This document shows, piece after piece, positions 1 through 10,926 of a DNA stretch of 51,240 nt. Location of the stretch: assembly GCF_016908315.1 (NCBI RefSeq), contig NZ_JAFBDQ010000017.1, positions 1 to 51,240 of the forward strand, in the 5' to 3' direction. Source of the stretch: Halanaerobacter jeridensis (GTDB taxonomy: Bacteria > Bacillota > Halanaerobiia > Halobacteroidales > Halobacteroidaceae). Each line of letters opens with the position of its first letter. The first letter of the stretch is position 1. The position numbers and the translations under genes were made by a program. A model generated the notes under the pieces. It was given only the letters and a program-made list of their open reading frames with translations. It ran no database searches and had not been told where the DNA came from.

Positions 1-67
1 AAACATTAACCTAGTATTCAATAATTCAAAGCTATGAACTGTTTTTTGGTTTTGAATTTACTACTAG

Positions 68-95
68 CCACTAGCTTTTATCTACTAGCTAGTGG
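68..95 (-). terminator. Hairpin downstream of gyrA
   Basis: An 8-bp inverted repeat (CCACTAGC / GCTAGTGG) lies about 25 bases past the gyrA stop. It could end the dnaA-to-gyrA transcript, but no U-tract follows, so it may only be a repeat. The motif CTACTAG recurs in and just before it. Bases 1-67 show no gene. Confidence 0.3.
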
Positions 96-119
96 AACGA
101 TAGTACCACTTTATATAGA

Positions 120-2630
120 TTATTCCTCAGTTGCTTGTTGTTCCTCTTGTTGTTCCTCTTGTTGTTCCTCTTTGCTTTCTTCTTTCTCTTCTTCTTGATT
201 ACTTACTTTATCACTTTCATTAATATAGCCTACTGAAACTACTTGATCATCTTCACTTAAACGCATCACAGTAACACCTTGCGTATTACGACCAGTTTTT
301 GAGATCTCTGCAGCAGAAGTTCTTAATAGAATTCCTTCTTTAGAAATCAGAATTACTTCTTCATCTTTTACTGTTTTAATATCGATTAACTTACCATTTC
401 TTTCAGTCTCTTTAAGAGTAATAATTCCTTTTCCAGATCTCTTTTGAGCTCTATATTTAGGTAATGGAGTTCTTTTACCATAACCTTTATTAGTGATTAC
501 TAATAGCTCTTTATCATCATCAACGATATCCATTCCTACGACTTTATCATCGTTTTGCAGGGAAATCCCTTTAACTCCTTTAGCCGTTCGTCCCATATTT
601 CTTACTTCTTTTTCAGAAAATCTGATTGCTAATCCTTCTTTAGTTCCTAAGATAACTTCTTCTTCACCAGTTGTTAACTTAGCATCAACTAATCTATCAC
701 CTTCATTTAATCCTAAGCCAATCAAACCTGTATAGTTAGTATTAAACTCTTCTAAAGAAGTTTTCTTCACTAATCCTTGTTCTGTTGTCATAAATAAATA
801 TTGGTCTTCTTTAAATTCTGAAATTGGAACTACGCTCGTAATATTTTCTTCAGGGTCAAGGTCTAATAAATTAATAATTGGAATCCCTTTAGCCTGACGA
901 CCTCCTTCAGGAATCTGATATCCTTTCATCCTGTAAATCCGACCTTGGTCAGTAAAGAAGAAGAGATAATTATGCGTTGAGGTTACATAAATGTCTTTAG
1001 CAAGATCATCTTCTTTAGTCTTTAAAGCAATAACACCTTTACCGCCTCGATGTTGGTTACGATATGTATCAAGACTAGTTCTCTTAATGTAGCCATCTTT
1101 GGTAATTGCTACTACTATATCTTCTTCTTCTATCAAATCTTCCATTTCTAGGTCAATATTTTGATCTCTAATTTCTGTTCGGCGTTCATCACTATATTCT
1201 TCTTTAATCTCTTTTAATTCATCTTTAACAATTCCTAATAATTTATCTTCACTAGCTAAAATAGATTTGTAGTAGCTTATTTTTTCTTGTAATTCTTCAT
1301 ACTCATCATCTATTTTTGTTCTCTCTAAACTAGTTAATCTACTTAAACGCATATTTAAAATTGATTTAGATTGTTTTTTAGAAAAACCAAACTCTGCTAT
1401 TAACTCTTCACGAGCAGCAGAAGTATCTTCAGCTCCTTTGATTAATTCTACAACTCTATCAATATTACTTAAAGCTTTCTTGAAACCTTCTAAAATATGG
1501 GCTCGAGATTCAGCCTTATTTAGGTCATGTTTAGTTCTGCGAGTAATAACTTCTTTTTGGTGGTTAATGTAATGTTCAATCACTCTCTTAATACCTAAAA
1601 CTTTTGGTTCCCCATCCACTAAGGCTAACATTATGACACCAAAAGTAGTCTGCATTCTTGTCTGCTTAAATAATTTATTTTCAACTACTTGAGGATTAAT
1701 CCCCTGCCGCAGTTCAATTACTACTCTCATTCCTTCGCGGTCAGATTCATCTCTTAAATCTGTAATACCATCTATTTTATCATCACGAACTAATTTAGCT
1801 ATTTTTTCTACTAACTTAGCTTTATTAACCTGATAAGGTAATTCATTAACTATAATTTGATATTTATTGTTACCTATCTCATTTATTTCAGTACGAGCTC
1901 TAACTTTTACTTTTCCCCGACCAGTTTCAAAATAGCTTTTAATCGGTTTGCGGCCCATAATAATACCGCCAGTTGGAAAATCAGGTCCCTTAATAGTTTT
2001 CATTAATTCAGTCGTTTCAAGTTCAGGATTATCAATTACCTTTATAACCCCATCAATTACTTCTCTTAAATTATGTGGCGGTATGTTAGTACTCATTCCT
2101 ACAGCAATTCCAGCAGAACCATTAATTAATAAATTAGGCACTTTGGCTGGTAATACCTCTGGTTCTTGTAAGGTACCATCAAAGTTATCAATAAAATCAA
2201 CAGTGTTCTTCTTAATATCTGTTAACATCTCAGTAGTTATAGGATCCATTCGAGCTTCAGTATAACGCATAGCTGCTGCCGAATCACCATCAATTGAACC
2301 AAAGTTACCGTGGCCATCTACTAATTCATAACGATAAGAAAAATCTTGTGCCATTCGTACCATTGTATCATAAACTGCTGTATCACCATGAGGATGGTAT
2401 TTACCTAAAACCTCTCCAACTATTCTTGCCGATTTCTTATGCGGCTTATTAGGCGTTATACCTAAATCATACATTGCATACATAATTCTACGATGTACTG
2501 GTTTTAATCCATCACGCACATCTGGTAAAGCACGACCTACAATTACACTCATTGCATAATCTATATATGCACTCTGCATTTCATCTTCAATATCTACCTG
2601 TCTTACATCATCTGCTCCTAATTGTTTCAT
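120..2630 (-). CDS. gyrA: DNA gyrase subunit A
   Basis: GyrA is the breakage-reunion subunit of the A2B2 gyrase that introduces negative supercoils using ATP. The catalytic tyrosine is Tyr123 in AAMRYTEAR. The quinolone-resistance-determining stretch reads [10 protein letters not shown] (78-88), with Thr84 at the position of E. coli Ser83. A GyrA-box, QHRGGKG, lies near residue 525 and marks the C-terminal beta-pinwheel needed for wrapping. The 836-aa length is normal. The last 30 residues are very rich in Glu and Gln, which fits an acidic proteome. GTAGGAGG precedes the ATG. It lies about 100 bases after gyrB and is probably the last gene of the dnaA-side cluster. Confidence 0.97.
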   Translation of the reverse strand: MKQLGADDVRQVDIEDEMQSAYIDYAMSVIVGRALPDVRDGLKPVHRRIMYAMYDLGITPNKPHKKSARIVGEVLGKYHPHGDTAVYDTMVRMAQDFSYRYELVDGHGNFGSIDGDSAAAMRYTEARMDPITTEMLTDIKKNTVDFIDNFDGTLQEPEVLPAKVPNLLINGSAGIAVGMSTNIPPHNLREVIDGVIKVIDNPELETTELMKTIKGPDFPTGGIIMGRKPIKSYFETGRGKVKVRARTEINEIGNNKYQIIVNELPYQVNKAKLVEKIAKLVRDDKIDGITDLRDESDREGMRVVIELRQGINPQVVENKLFKQTRMQTTFGVIMLALVDGEPKVLGIKRVIEHYINHQKEVITRRTKHDLNKAESRAHILEGFKKALSNIDRVVELIKGAEDTSAAREELIAEFGFSKKQSKSILNMRLSRLTSLERTKIDDEYEELQEKISYYKSILASEDKLLGIVKDELKEIKEEYSDERRTEIRDQNIDLEMEDLIEEEDIVVAITKDGYIKRTSLDTYRNQHRGGKGVIALKTKEDDLAKDIYVTSTHNYLFFFTDQGRIYRMKGYQIPEGGRQAKGIPIINLLDLDPEENITSVVPISEFKEDQYLFMTTEQGLVKKTSLEEFNTNYTGLIGLGLNEGDRLVDAKLTTGEEEVILGTKEGLAIRFSEKEVRNMGRTAKGVKGISLQNDDKVVGMDIVDDDKELLVITNKGYGKRTPLPKYRAQKRSGKGIITLKETERNGKLIDIKTVKDEEVILISKEGILLRTSAAEISKTGRNTQGVTVMRLSEDDQVVSVGYINESDKVSNQEEEKEESKEEQQEEQQEEQQATEE

Positions 2631-2734
2631 AAATAAACCTCCTACAATAAACTAAATTCAAATCTTAAAATTTAAGAATGGGTCAAAAACTATGATTTCC
2701 ATAGCTAATTTTTCATAATTACTTAACAGGTTCT

Positions 2735-4926
<2,192 letters not shown>

Positions 4927-4942
4927 ATTCCCCCTCCTCAAA

Positions 4943-5815
4943 TCACAAATTATTATAAATTTTCATTTTATTAGAGCCAATAATTTTCTCAATTAACCTA
5001 TCTGTTAAATTTTCAGGGCTCACTCCTGTTTCTAGCATCACATAATTTTGCACCAATACCCTTAATTTCTGTTTATCAATTTCACCTTCTAAAGCTAAAA
5101 CCATCATTTCATCTAACTTAGTTTCCAATCGTTGTGCTAAATTATCTTTAATAGCATCAAAATCACGCTGCTTTAGTTGAGGAAATTTAGCTGCTAATTT
5201 ATCATAACTAAGCCATGGTGTTGTATAAAGTGATTGCTCAATTTTTTCTACTAACTGTTCATTATTTTCTTTTAATTCACAAATAGAACACTTATCTTTG
5301 AATTCAGGGATTAAAACTTCACATTCAGGACATTCATGCCAGTTGTTTTTTTCTCGCCATTTATTAGTTTTTCTACTTTCAGTTAATAAATTTAAAAATT
5401 TTTCTCTTAAATTATCATCATCAATATAATTAGCTGTCTGTTCTAATTCTTTTTTTTCTGCTTTATTTAAATCTTCTTTTTCTATTCTATTTTTTTTCTG
5501 TTGAGCAAAATTATATTGTTCATCAGAAATATGACCAACCTTAAACCTAATTTCCGTTAACAATTCTTCCTTTAGCTTTTCATTTATCTTAGTAATTAAA
5601 TTTTCTTTCATGAATAAAAGCTGATGAGCCCAAGAGGAATTATCAACATTAACAAATAAAGTTCCGCGGTCAAAATATTTAGCTTCTGTATGTTCCTTAA
5701 TTTCTTCTCCAATTACTTTTGACCAAGTATTTAAAATCTGAGTTTTTTTAACTTTTTTAGATATCCCTAAATTCCTTAACGCTTTATCTAGAACATCATC
5801 TATTGATTCAGCCAT
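4943..5815 (-). CDS. DUF721 (DciA-like) protein with zinc ribbon
   Basis: Residues 1-95 match the DUF721/DciA family (DVLDKALRNLGI, W-x-x-VIG, SSWAHQLLFMK). In other bacteria these proteins associate with the replicative helicase. A C-terminal extension carries a zinc ribbon (CPEC...CSIC, near 160-180) and a helical tail, making the protein 290 aa, much longer than a minimal DUF721 protein. Its position between recF and gyrB is standard for Firmicutes. Whether it helps load helicase here is not shown by the sequence. The start lies just after the recF stop, and GAGGTG inside the recF end serves as its ribosome binding site. Confidence 0.8.
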   Translation of the reverse strand: MAESIDDVLDKALRNLGISKKVKKTQILNTWSKVIGEEIKEHTEAKYFDRGTLFVNVDNSSWAHQLLFMKENLITKINEKLKEELLTEIRFKVGHISDEQYNFAQQKKNRIEKEDLNKAEKKELEQTANYIDDDNLREKFLNLLTESRKTNKWREKNNWHECPECEVLIPEFKDKCSICELKENNEQLVEKIEQSLYTTPWLSYDKLAAKFPQLKQRDFDAIKDNLAQRLETKLDEMMVLALEGEIDKQKLRVLVQNYVMLETGVSPENLTDRLIEKIIGSNKMKIYNNL

Positions 5816-5816
5816 A

Positions 5817-6929
5817 TCAATTCACCTCAGTTACTGAACCTTTCTTTATTCTGTAGATGTTATGGTTTTGTCTTAATTCCTTTAATCGCTTAAGATTAGT
5901 ATTAGTAATAAAAGTTTGAATCTTATTTTTGATTGTTTCTAATAAATAATTTGAACGCTTATTATCTAGTTCAGAAAACACATCATCTAACAATAAGACA
6001 GGGTATTCTCCAATTTCAGATTTCATAAATTCTAGCTCGGATAATTTTAAAGCTAAAGCAGTAGTTCTTTGTTGACCCTGTGAACCATATTTCCTAACAT
6101 CAACATCATTGACTACTAAAGATATATCATCACGATGAGGTCCTACAGTGGTAACCCCTCGCTCTATCTCTTTTTTTCGTTTGCGTTGTATATAAGAACT
6201 AAATTCAGTTTTGATTTCTTCTTTAGAACTATCCCCATCAATATTTAATTTACTGTCATACTGCAATTTTAAACTTTCTGCCCCATTAGTTAATTTACGT
6301 TGCATTAAACGAGCTAATACTTTTAATTTTTCTAAAGCTTCAAGTCTTTTAACTATGACTTTAGTTCCTAAATCAACTAATTGTTGGTCCCAAACCTCTA
6401 ACATTTCTTGTGGGGCATTAGCATCACGAATTTTTTTCAGTAACTGATTTCTTTGCTTAACCACTTGGTCATATTCTTTTAAAGTATGTTTGTAATAAGG
6501 TTGAATTTGTGATAATTCTAGGTTCAAAAATTTTCTTCTGCGACTAGGACTTCCCTTAACAAGTTCTAGGTCTTCAGGGGAAAAGATAATAATATTTAAA
6601 TACCCTAAGAGATCTGAATTTTTTTCTAATTTATTATTGTTAACTCTAATTTCTTTACTGCGTCCTTGCATCTTTATTTCTAATTTATAATTTTGAGTCT
6701 CTTTAATCAATTCTCCCTTTAAATAAAATCCATTTTCTTCCCAATTTACTAATTCTGAATTAACGTTAGTTCGGTGAGAATTGCCCGTACCGAGCAAATA
6801 AATTGCTTCTAATAAGTTAGTCTTCCCTTGGGCATTATCTCCAATTATTAAATTTAGATTAGGATTGAACTGTAAATATTCTTCACTATAATTCCTGAAA
6901 TTATTTAAAAATAATTGTGATAAGTACAA
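5817..6929 (-). CDS. recF: DNA replication/repair protein RecF
   Basis: RecF is an SMC-like ATPase that helps load RecA at single-strand gaps. The Walker A is GDNAQGKT (30-37), the ABC signature GSQGQQRT is near residue 276, and the Walker B LLLDDVFSELD is near 312. The 370-aa length is typical. The start codon is TTG at 6929, supported by AAAGGAGGGAG a few bases upstream that overlaps the end of rlbA; no ATG with a ribosome binding site lies nearby. It is translationally packed between rlbA and the DUF721 gene in the dnaN operon. Confidence 0.96.
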   Translation of the reverse strand: MYLSQLFLNNFRNYSEEYLQFNPNLNLIIGDNAQGKTNLLEAIYLLGTGNSHRTNVNSELVNWEENGFYLKGELIKETQNYKLEIKMQGRSKEIRVNNNKLEKNSDLLGYLNIIIFSPEDLELVKGSPSRRRKFLNLELSQIQPYYKHTLKEYDQVVKQRNQLLKKIRDANAPQEMLEVWDQQLVDLGTKVIVKRLEALEKLKVLARLMQRKLTNGAESLKLQYDSKLNIDGDSSKEEIKTEFSSYIQRKRKKEIERGVTTVGPHRDDISLVVNDVDVRKYGSQGQQRTTALALKLSELEFMKSEIGEYPVLLLDDVFSELDNKRSNYLLETIKNKIQTFITNTNLKRLKELRQNHNIYRIKKGSVTEVN

Positions 6930-6948
6930 TTGCTAAAACTCCCTCCTT

Positions 6949-7161
6949 TTAGGAGGCAACTACTTTATATTTTTGCCCTTCAAATTCGACTATATCACCA
7001 GGTTTTAGTGTTTTGGCACGTTGCGTTTCTACTTCTCCATTAACTTTAACTCTTTTTTCGTTAATTACTGCTTTAGCTTCTCCACCAGTAGAAACTAAAT
7101 TACCCCATTTCAAAAGCTGTCCTAAATCAATAGTTTCGGTTTTTATTTTTATTTTTTCCAT
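6949..7161 (-). CDS. rlbA: S4-domain RNA-binding protein (RlbA/YaaA)
   Basis: This 70-aa single S4 domain protein shows the typical pattern IDLGQLLKWGNLVSTGGEAK followed by INEKRVKVNGEVE. It is the gene regularly found between dnaN and recF in Firmicutes. Related proteins associate with ribosome assembly, but the exact substrate is not established by the sequence. A good AGGAGG precedes the ATG. The stop lies about 20 bases before the recF TTG start. Confidence 0.9.
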   Translation of the reverse strand: MEKIKIKTETIDLGQLLKWGNLVSTGGEAKAVINEKRVKVNGEVETQRAKTLKPGDIVEFEGQKYKVVAS

Positions 7162-7187
7162 AATTTATTCCTCCTAATTACTTAATT

Positions 7188-8294
7188 TTAAGCACTTCGT
7201 ACTGGCATAATTACATAAATATATTCACATTCACTTGTAGTTTTTATTACTCCAGGCGATAAAGAACCGGATAATTCTAGATTAACATTTTCATCAGAAA
7301 TAACTTTTAGACAGTCAATTAAATACCGAGCATTAAAGGCAATTTCTGTTTCTTCTCCTTCTAAATCAATAGGTACTTCCTCATATGCTTGCCCTACTTC
7401 AGGAGTATTAGCAGTAATAATTAATTTATCAGATTTTAAATTTATTTTTATAATATTAGAATCTTGTTTAGCTAATAATGCAGCACGTTTAGTAGCACTT
7501 AGTAACCTATCTTTATTAACTTGAGCAGTAGTAGAATTTTGGTCAGGAATTACCTGCTTGTAGTTAGGAAACTGACCTTCTATTAATCTTGAAACAATAG
7601 AAATACCAGAAAAATTAAATAATGCTTGATTTTCTGTAATACTAATTTGTACTTCATCTTCTGAATCAGATAATAATTTACTTAATTCACTAAGAGTTTT
7701 ACTAGGAATAATAATTTCATCAACTTCTAAATTTGGTGCATCTATTTTATCTTCACGATAAGCTAAACGATAAGTATCAGTGGATGCTACTTTTATACTT
7801 CCATTCTCAACTAACATTAATCCTCCATTTAAAAATGGTTTACTCTCATCATCTGAAACAGCAAATTCAATTTGATCAATAATTGCTTTTAATTTTTCTT
7901 GACTAATAGAGAAATTAATGCCTGACTCTACTTCAGGTAATAATGGAAATTCATCAGTAGGTGATCCATGAATATTAAATTGAGAATTACCACATTTAAT
8001 CTGAGCAGTATTATTTGATTCTTCGGTAGTTAAAATTATTTCTTCACTTGGTAATTCTCTAACAATGCTAGTTAAATATTTAGCTGGTAAAACAATAGAG
8101 CCTTCAGATATAATTTCTGCTTCTACAAAACATTCTATTCCTATTTCTAAGTCTGTTCCAACTAATTTAATTTTATCATCTTGAGTTTCTAATAAAATAC
8201 CCGATAAAATAGGTAATGTCGTTTTTGAAGAAACAGCTTTACTTGTAGTTTGAATTCCTTGATACAGATCTTCCTGATTGACCTTTAATTTCAT
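7188..8294 (-). CDS. dnaN: DNA polymerase III sliding clamp (beta subunit)
   Basis: This is the beta clamp, which tethers DNA polymerase III and other clamp-binding proteins to DNA. The 368-aa length fits three topologically equal clamp domains per monomer. The N-terminus LKVNQEDLYQGIQTTSKAV and the C-terminal YVIMPVRSA (the MPMR-like peptide lining the protein-binding pocket) are diagnostic. GGGAGG precedes the ATG. It follows oriC and heads the rlbA-recF-DUF721-remB-gyrBA series. Confidence 0.97.
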   Translation of the reverse strand: MKLKVNQEDLYQGIQTTSKAVSSKTTLPILSGILLETQDDKIKLVGTDLEIGIECFVEAEIISEGSIVLPAKYLTSIVRELPSEEIILTTEESNNTAQIKCGNSQFNIHGSPTDEFPLLPEVESGINFSISQEKLKAIIDQIEFAVSDDESKPFLNGGLMLVENGSIKVASTDTYRLAYREDKIDAPNLEVDEIIIPSKTLSELSKLLSDSEDEVQISITENQALFNFSGISIVSRLIEGQFPNYKQVIPDQNSTTAQVNKDRLLSATKRAALLAKQDSNIIKINLKSDKLIITANTPEVGQAYEEVPIDLEGEETEIAFNARYLIDCLKVISDENVNLELSGSLSPGVIKTTSECEYIYVIMPVRSA

Positions 8295-8310
8295 AAATAA
8301 ACCTCCCTTG

Positions 8311-8597
8311 TTTATAAATGGCTATATAACATTGTGCTTATTACAGTAATATAGCTATAAACTACTAGTATTATATTTTTTTTAAAACTAGTAGTAGTAG
8401 TAGTAGGGCCTGTGGATAATGTGGATAACTCAACTCGTCCCTTGATATGACTAGGATGATGCTTGTGGATAGATTGTGGAAAACCTGTGGATAACTTAGC
8501 GACTTATCCACAGGTTGTGGATAAATAAACTTATCCACAAAGTTATCCACAGCAACACCCCACTTATCCACAGGATATCCACAGACTTATCCACAGC
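8311..8597. other. oriC: Chromosomal replication origin (oriC) between dnaA and dnaN
   Basis: The roughly 300-base gap holds nine perfect DnaA boxes (TTATCCACA or its complement) at 8411, 8420, 8486, 8504, 8516, 8531, 8543, 8564 and 8587, plus near-boxes at 8464, 8475 and 8575. Two abutting boxes (8411-8428) are followed leftward by GGCC, then six TAG triplets (8389-8406) and an AT-rich tract (about 8334-8388). This is the order of the Bacillus basal unwinding system: boxes, GC cluster, DnaA-trios, unwinding element. An open frame across the boxes (8371-8571) is an artefact of the box repeats. Confidence 0.93.
8389..8406 (+). promoter_or_regulatory. DnaA-trio element (six TAG triplets)
   Basis: Six consecutive TAG triplets read 3'-GAT-5' in the sense used for DnaA-trios, the single-strand DnaA-binding element described in Bacillus. 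They end four bases (GGCC) before two abutting DnaA boxes at 8411-8428. The AT-rich tract on the other side is the predicted first melting site. Confidence 0.8.
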
Positions 8598-9962
8598 CTA
8601 ATTATTTACTTTATTGGTTAAAGTTTCAATAGTTTCTTTAAACTTTTCTTCGTCATTAATTTTATTTTTGATTTTATCATAAGCATGAATTACTGTACTA
8701 TGGTCTCGTCCCCCAAATCTTTTCCCAATTTGTGGTAAAGATAAATCAGTTAACTCTCGAGAAAGATACATAGCAATTTGACGAGGAAAAGCTATTGCTC
8801 TAGTTCTTTTTTTAGATTTCATTTTATCGATTGTAATTTCATAATAATCAGCTACAATTTGTTGAATTAAACTAACAGTAATTTCTCTTGTTGTTTTGCC
8901 TTCTGATTCATTGATCATATTTTGCAGAGCTTTTTTAGCTAAATCAACTGTTATTTTTTCATTACTTAAAGAAGAATAAGCCACTACTCTGATTAGAGCT
9001 CCTTCTAACTCCCGAATATTAGTTTTAAATTGATTTGCTATATAAACAATTACGTCATTTGGAAGCTTGATATCTTCTAATGTGGCTTTTTTCTTTAAAA
9101 TAGCTATTCTAGTTTCTAAATCTGGTTTTTGGATATCAGTGATTAAGCCCCATTCAAATCTTGACCTTAGTCTTTCTTCTAATGTTGGAATTTCTTTTGG
9201 AGGCCTGTCACTAGATATGATTATTTGTTTATTTGCTTCATGTAATGCATTAAAAGTATGAAAAAATTCTTCTTGAGTTCGTTCTTTACCAGCTAAAAAT
9301 TGAATATCATCAATTAAAAGAATATCGATATTACGATATTCATTGCGGAATTCCATAGTTCTATCGTCCTTAATAGCATTAATTAAACTATTTGTAAATT
9401 TTTCTGAAGTTAAGTACATAATTTGCAAATCAGATTTATGATTGAGTACATAATTTCCAATAGCATGCATTAAGTGAGTTTTCCCTAATCCGACATCACC
9501 ATAAATAAATAGCGGGTTATATGCTTTAGCTGGAGCTTCTGCTACTGCTAAAGAAGCAGCATGAGCAAATTGATTACTGCTGCCAATTACAAAAGTATCG
9601 AAAGTATATTCTGAATTGAGATCAGCTTGTACTTCATTGACAGTTGTTTCTTCTTCTTCTGTAATTTCCTCTGGTGGTGCTTCTTCTTCTAAATTAATTT
9701 CATCTTCCATTTCAGGTATGATAAATTTTATTTCATAAGAATTATCAGTTACTTCTAGTAGAGATTCTTTGATTAACTTAGAATATCGAGTTTCTAACCA
9801 ATCTTTAGCAAACTCATTCGGTACTTCAATTAAAGCAGTATTTTTTTGAATTCCTAAAATCTCAGTTGGTTGAAACCAAGTTTCAAAACTAGGTGTACTC
9901 AGTTGTGATTCAATTTCTTCTAATGTCTTTTCCCAAATTTCTTCAGCGTTTTCTTTTTGCAC
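8598..9962 (-). CDS. dnaA: Chromosomal replication initiator DnaA
   Basis: DnaA binds the 9-mer boxes and melts oriC. It has domain I (about 1-80), a Glu-rich linker (about 90-120), an AAA+ domain with Walker A GDVGLGKT (155-162) and Walker [10 protein letters not shown], and the domain IV box-binding helix-turn-helix with [16 protein letters not shown]. The frame stays open to 9992, but CAGGAGG sits eight bases before a GTG at 9962, so I take GTG as the start (454 aa). The ten upstream in-frame codons run through a DnaA box. The stop lies next to the last oriC box. Confidence 0.96.
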   Translation of the reverse strand: MQKENAEEIWEKTLEEIESQLSTPSFETWFQPTEILGIQKNTALIEVPNEFAKDWLETRYSKLIKESLLEVTDNSYEIKFIIPEMEDEINLEEEAPPEEITEEEETTVNEVQADLNSEYTFDTFVIGSSNQFAHAASLAVAEAPAKAYNPLFIYGDVGLGKTHLMHAIGNYVLNHKSDLQIMYLTSEKFTNSLINAIKDDRTMEFRNEYRNIDILLIDDIQFLAGKERTQEEFFHTFNALHEANKQIIISSDRPPKEIPTLEERLRSRFEWGLITDIQKPDLETRIAILKKKATLEDIKLPNDVIVYIANQFKTNIRELEGALIRVVAYSSLSNEKITVDLAKKALQNMINESEGKTTREITVSLIQQIVADYYEITIDKMKSKKRTRAIAFPRQIAMYLSRELTDLSLPQIGKRFGGRDHSTVIHAYDKIKNKINDEEKFKETIETLTNKVNN

Positions 9963-9975
9963 AATATTAGCCTCC

Positions 9976-10019
9976 TGTGCATAGTTATCCACAGTTACTG
10001 TGCATAACCCTGTGGATAA
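9976..10019. promoter_or_regulatory. DnaA boxes upstream of dnaA
   Basis: Perfect boxes lie at 9985-9993 (TTATCCACA) and 10011-10019 (TGTGGATAA), with near-boxes TGTGCATAG at 9976 and TGTGCATAA at 9999. They lie immediately before the dnaA ribosome binding site. They could serve dnaA autoregulation or be a second box cluster of a bipartite origin. Confidence 0.8.
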
Positions 10020-10045
10020 CTTTTTAAAATATGATAAATTAGCTT

Positions 10046-10112
10046 AAAAAAACAATTAGTTACTCACAACCTTTAAAGCGCAAATACACTTTAGGGTTGC
10101 GAATAACTAATT
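10046..10112 (-). terminator. Intrinsic-terminator-like hairpin in the dnaA leader
   Basis: Imperfect arms of about 24 bases (10054-10078 and 10089-10112) pair around a short loop. On the minus strand they are followed by seven U's (complement of 10046-10052). The hairpin lies between the predicted dnaA promoter (10159-10187) and the dnaA start, so it may be an attenuator or the end of a short leader RNA. Confidence 0.6.
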
Positions 10113-10158
10113 TTAATTTTAAATTGCTTATTTAATTATGTATACTCATTGTAAGATA

Positions 10159-10187
10159 ATCATACCAAATAATCGTCCGATTATCAA
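10159..10187 (-). promoter_or_regulatory. Predicted sigma-A promoter for dnaA
   Basis: On the minus strand TTGATA (10182-10187) and TATGAT (10159-10164) are separated by exactly 17 bases. Transcription would run toward dnaA through the terminator-like hairpin and the upstream DnaA boxes. Confidence 0.65.
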
Positions 10188-10226
10188 CTTTTTGTAGAAT
10201 AATTTAACTCAGGTTAAGTATTAATC

Positions 10227-10255
10227 TTGACATGCCAGATTAGATAATCTATAAT
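10227..10255 (+). promoter_or_regulatory. Consensus sigma-A promoter for rnpA-yidD-yidC
   Basis: TTGACA (10227-10232) and TATAAT (10250-10255), both perfect consensus, are 17 bases apart. The predicted start is about 40 bases before the rnpA ATG. The leader is too short to hold rpmH. Confidence 0.85.
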
Positions 10256-10302
10256 TTAGTAGAGTAGGGTTAAAAGTTAGCTCCTTATTAGGAGGAAATT
10301 GT

Positions 10303-10638
10303 ATGAAAGATGGAAAATTAAAGAAAACACATCAATTTAAAAATGTTTATAATAATGGTCAATCTTATGCTAATAGACTTCTTGTGCTCTATGTTTGGGA
10401 GAACAGGAGAAAAATTAGGAGAATTGGCTATTCTGTAAGTAAAAAAGTTGGAAAAGCTGTAGTTAGAAATCGCATTAAACGTCTACTAAGAGAAATATAT
10501 AGACATAATAAAGATAAGTTGGAAGTAGGATATGATTTAATTTTTATAGCGCGAAATCCTATTGTTGATGCTTCATATCAACAAATTGAAGCAGCAGCTA
10601 ATAATTTATTTGCTCAGGCAGATATTATAGAGGGTTGA
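10303..10638 (+). CDS. rnpA: Ribonuclease P protein component
   Basis: RnpA is the protein subunit of RNase P, which matures tRNA 5' ends together with the RnpB RNA. The basic family motif [10 protein letters not shown] lies near residues 64-73, preceded by [11 protein letters not shown]. The 111-aa length is typical. AGGAGG lies 7 bases before the ATG. Normally rpmH comes directly before it, but here only a promoter does. It is followed after 4 bases by yidD, so the two are coupled. Confidence 0.95.
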   Translation: MKDGKLKKTHQFKNVYNNGQSYANRLLVLYVWENRRKIRRIGYSVSKKVGKAVVRNRIKRLLREIYRHNKDKLEVGYDLIFIARNPIVDASYQQIEAAANNLFAQADIIEG

Positions 10639-10642
10639 TATC

Positions 10643-10864
10643 ATGAATATCTTTTCTATGCTATTGATTAAACTCATTAGATTTTATCAAAAGTTTATTT
10701 CCCCACTTAAAGGAAGGCGTACTTGCCGATTTCATCCTACTTGCTCTACATATGCTATCAGAGCGTTGAAAAAATATGGATTGTTAAAAGGTATTTATCT
10801 AGCCATTAAACGGGTTTTAAAATGTCATCCCTTTCATTCAGGAGGACATGATCCAGTAGAATAA
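10643..10864 (+). CDS. yidD: Membrane protein insertion efficiency factor YidD
   Basis: This 73-aa protein has the family signature [18 protein letters not shown], then YGLLKG and [12 protein letters not shown]. YidD is a small amphipathic protein thought to assist the YidC insertase at the inner face of the membrane. The N-terminal helix and the three Cys are as in the family. It sits between rnpA and yidC, the standard arrangement. Confidence 0.95.
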   Translation: MNIFSMLLIKLIRFYQKFISPLKGRRTCRFHPTCSTYAIRALKKYGLLKGIYLAIKRVLKCHPFHSGGHDPVE

Positions 10865-10926
10865 AACCCAAATAAAAAATAAAAAAGTTATCATGATAAG
10901 GATAAGAATTAGGAGGAATACAATTA

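Noticed and set aside
1948-2265. Plus-strand frame inside gyrA
   Set aside because: Antisense shadow of a conserved gene; no ribosome binding site and no family likeness.
8371-8571. Open frame of 66 codons in the dnaN-dnaA gap
   Set aside because: It is built from repeated DnaA boxes and the TAG triplets, has no ribosome binding site, and lies across oriC.
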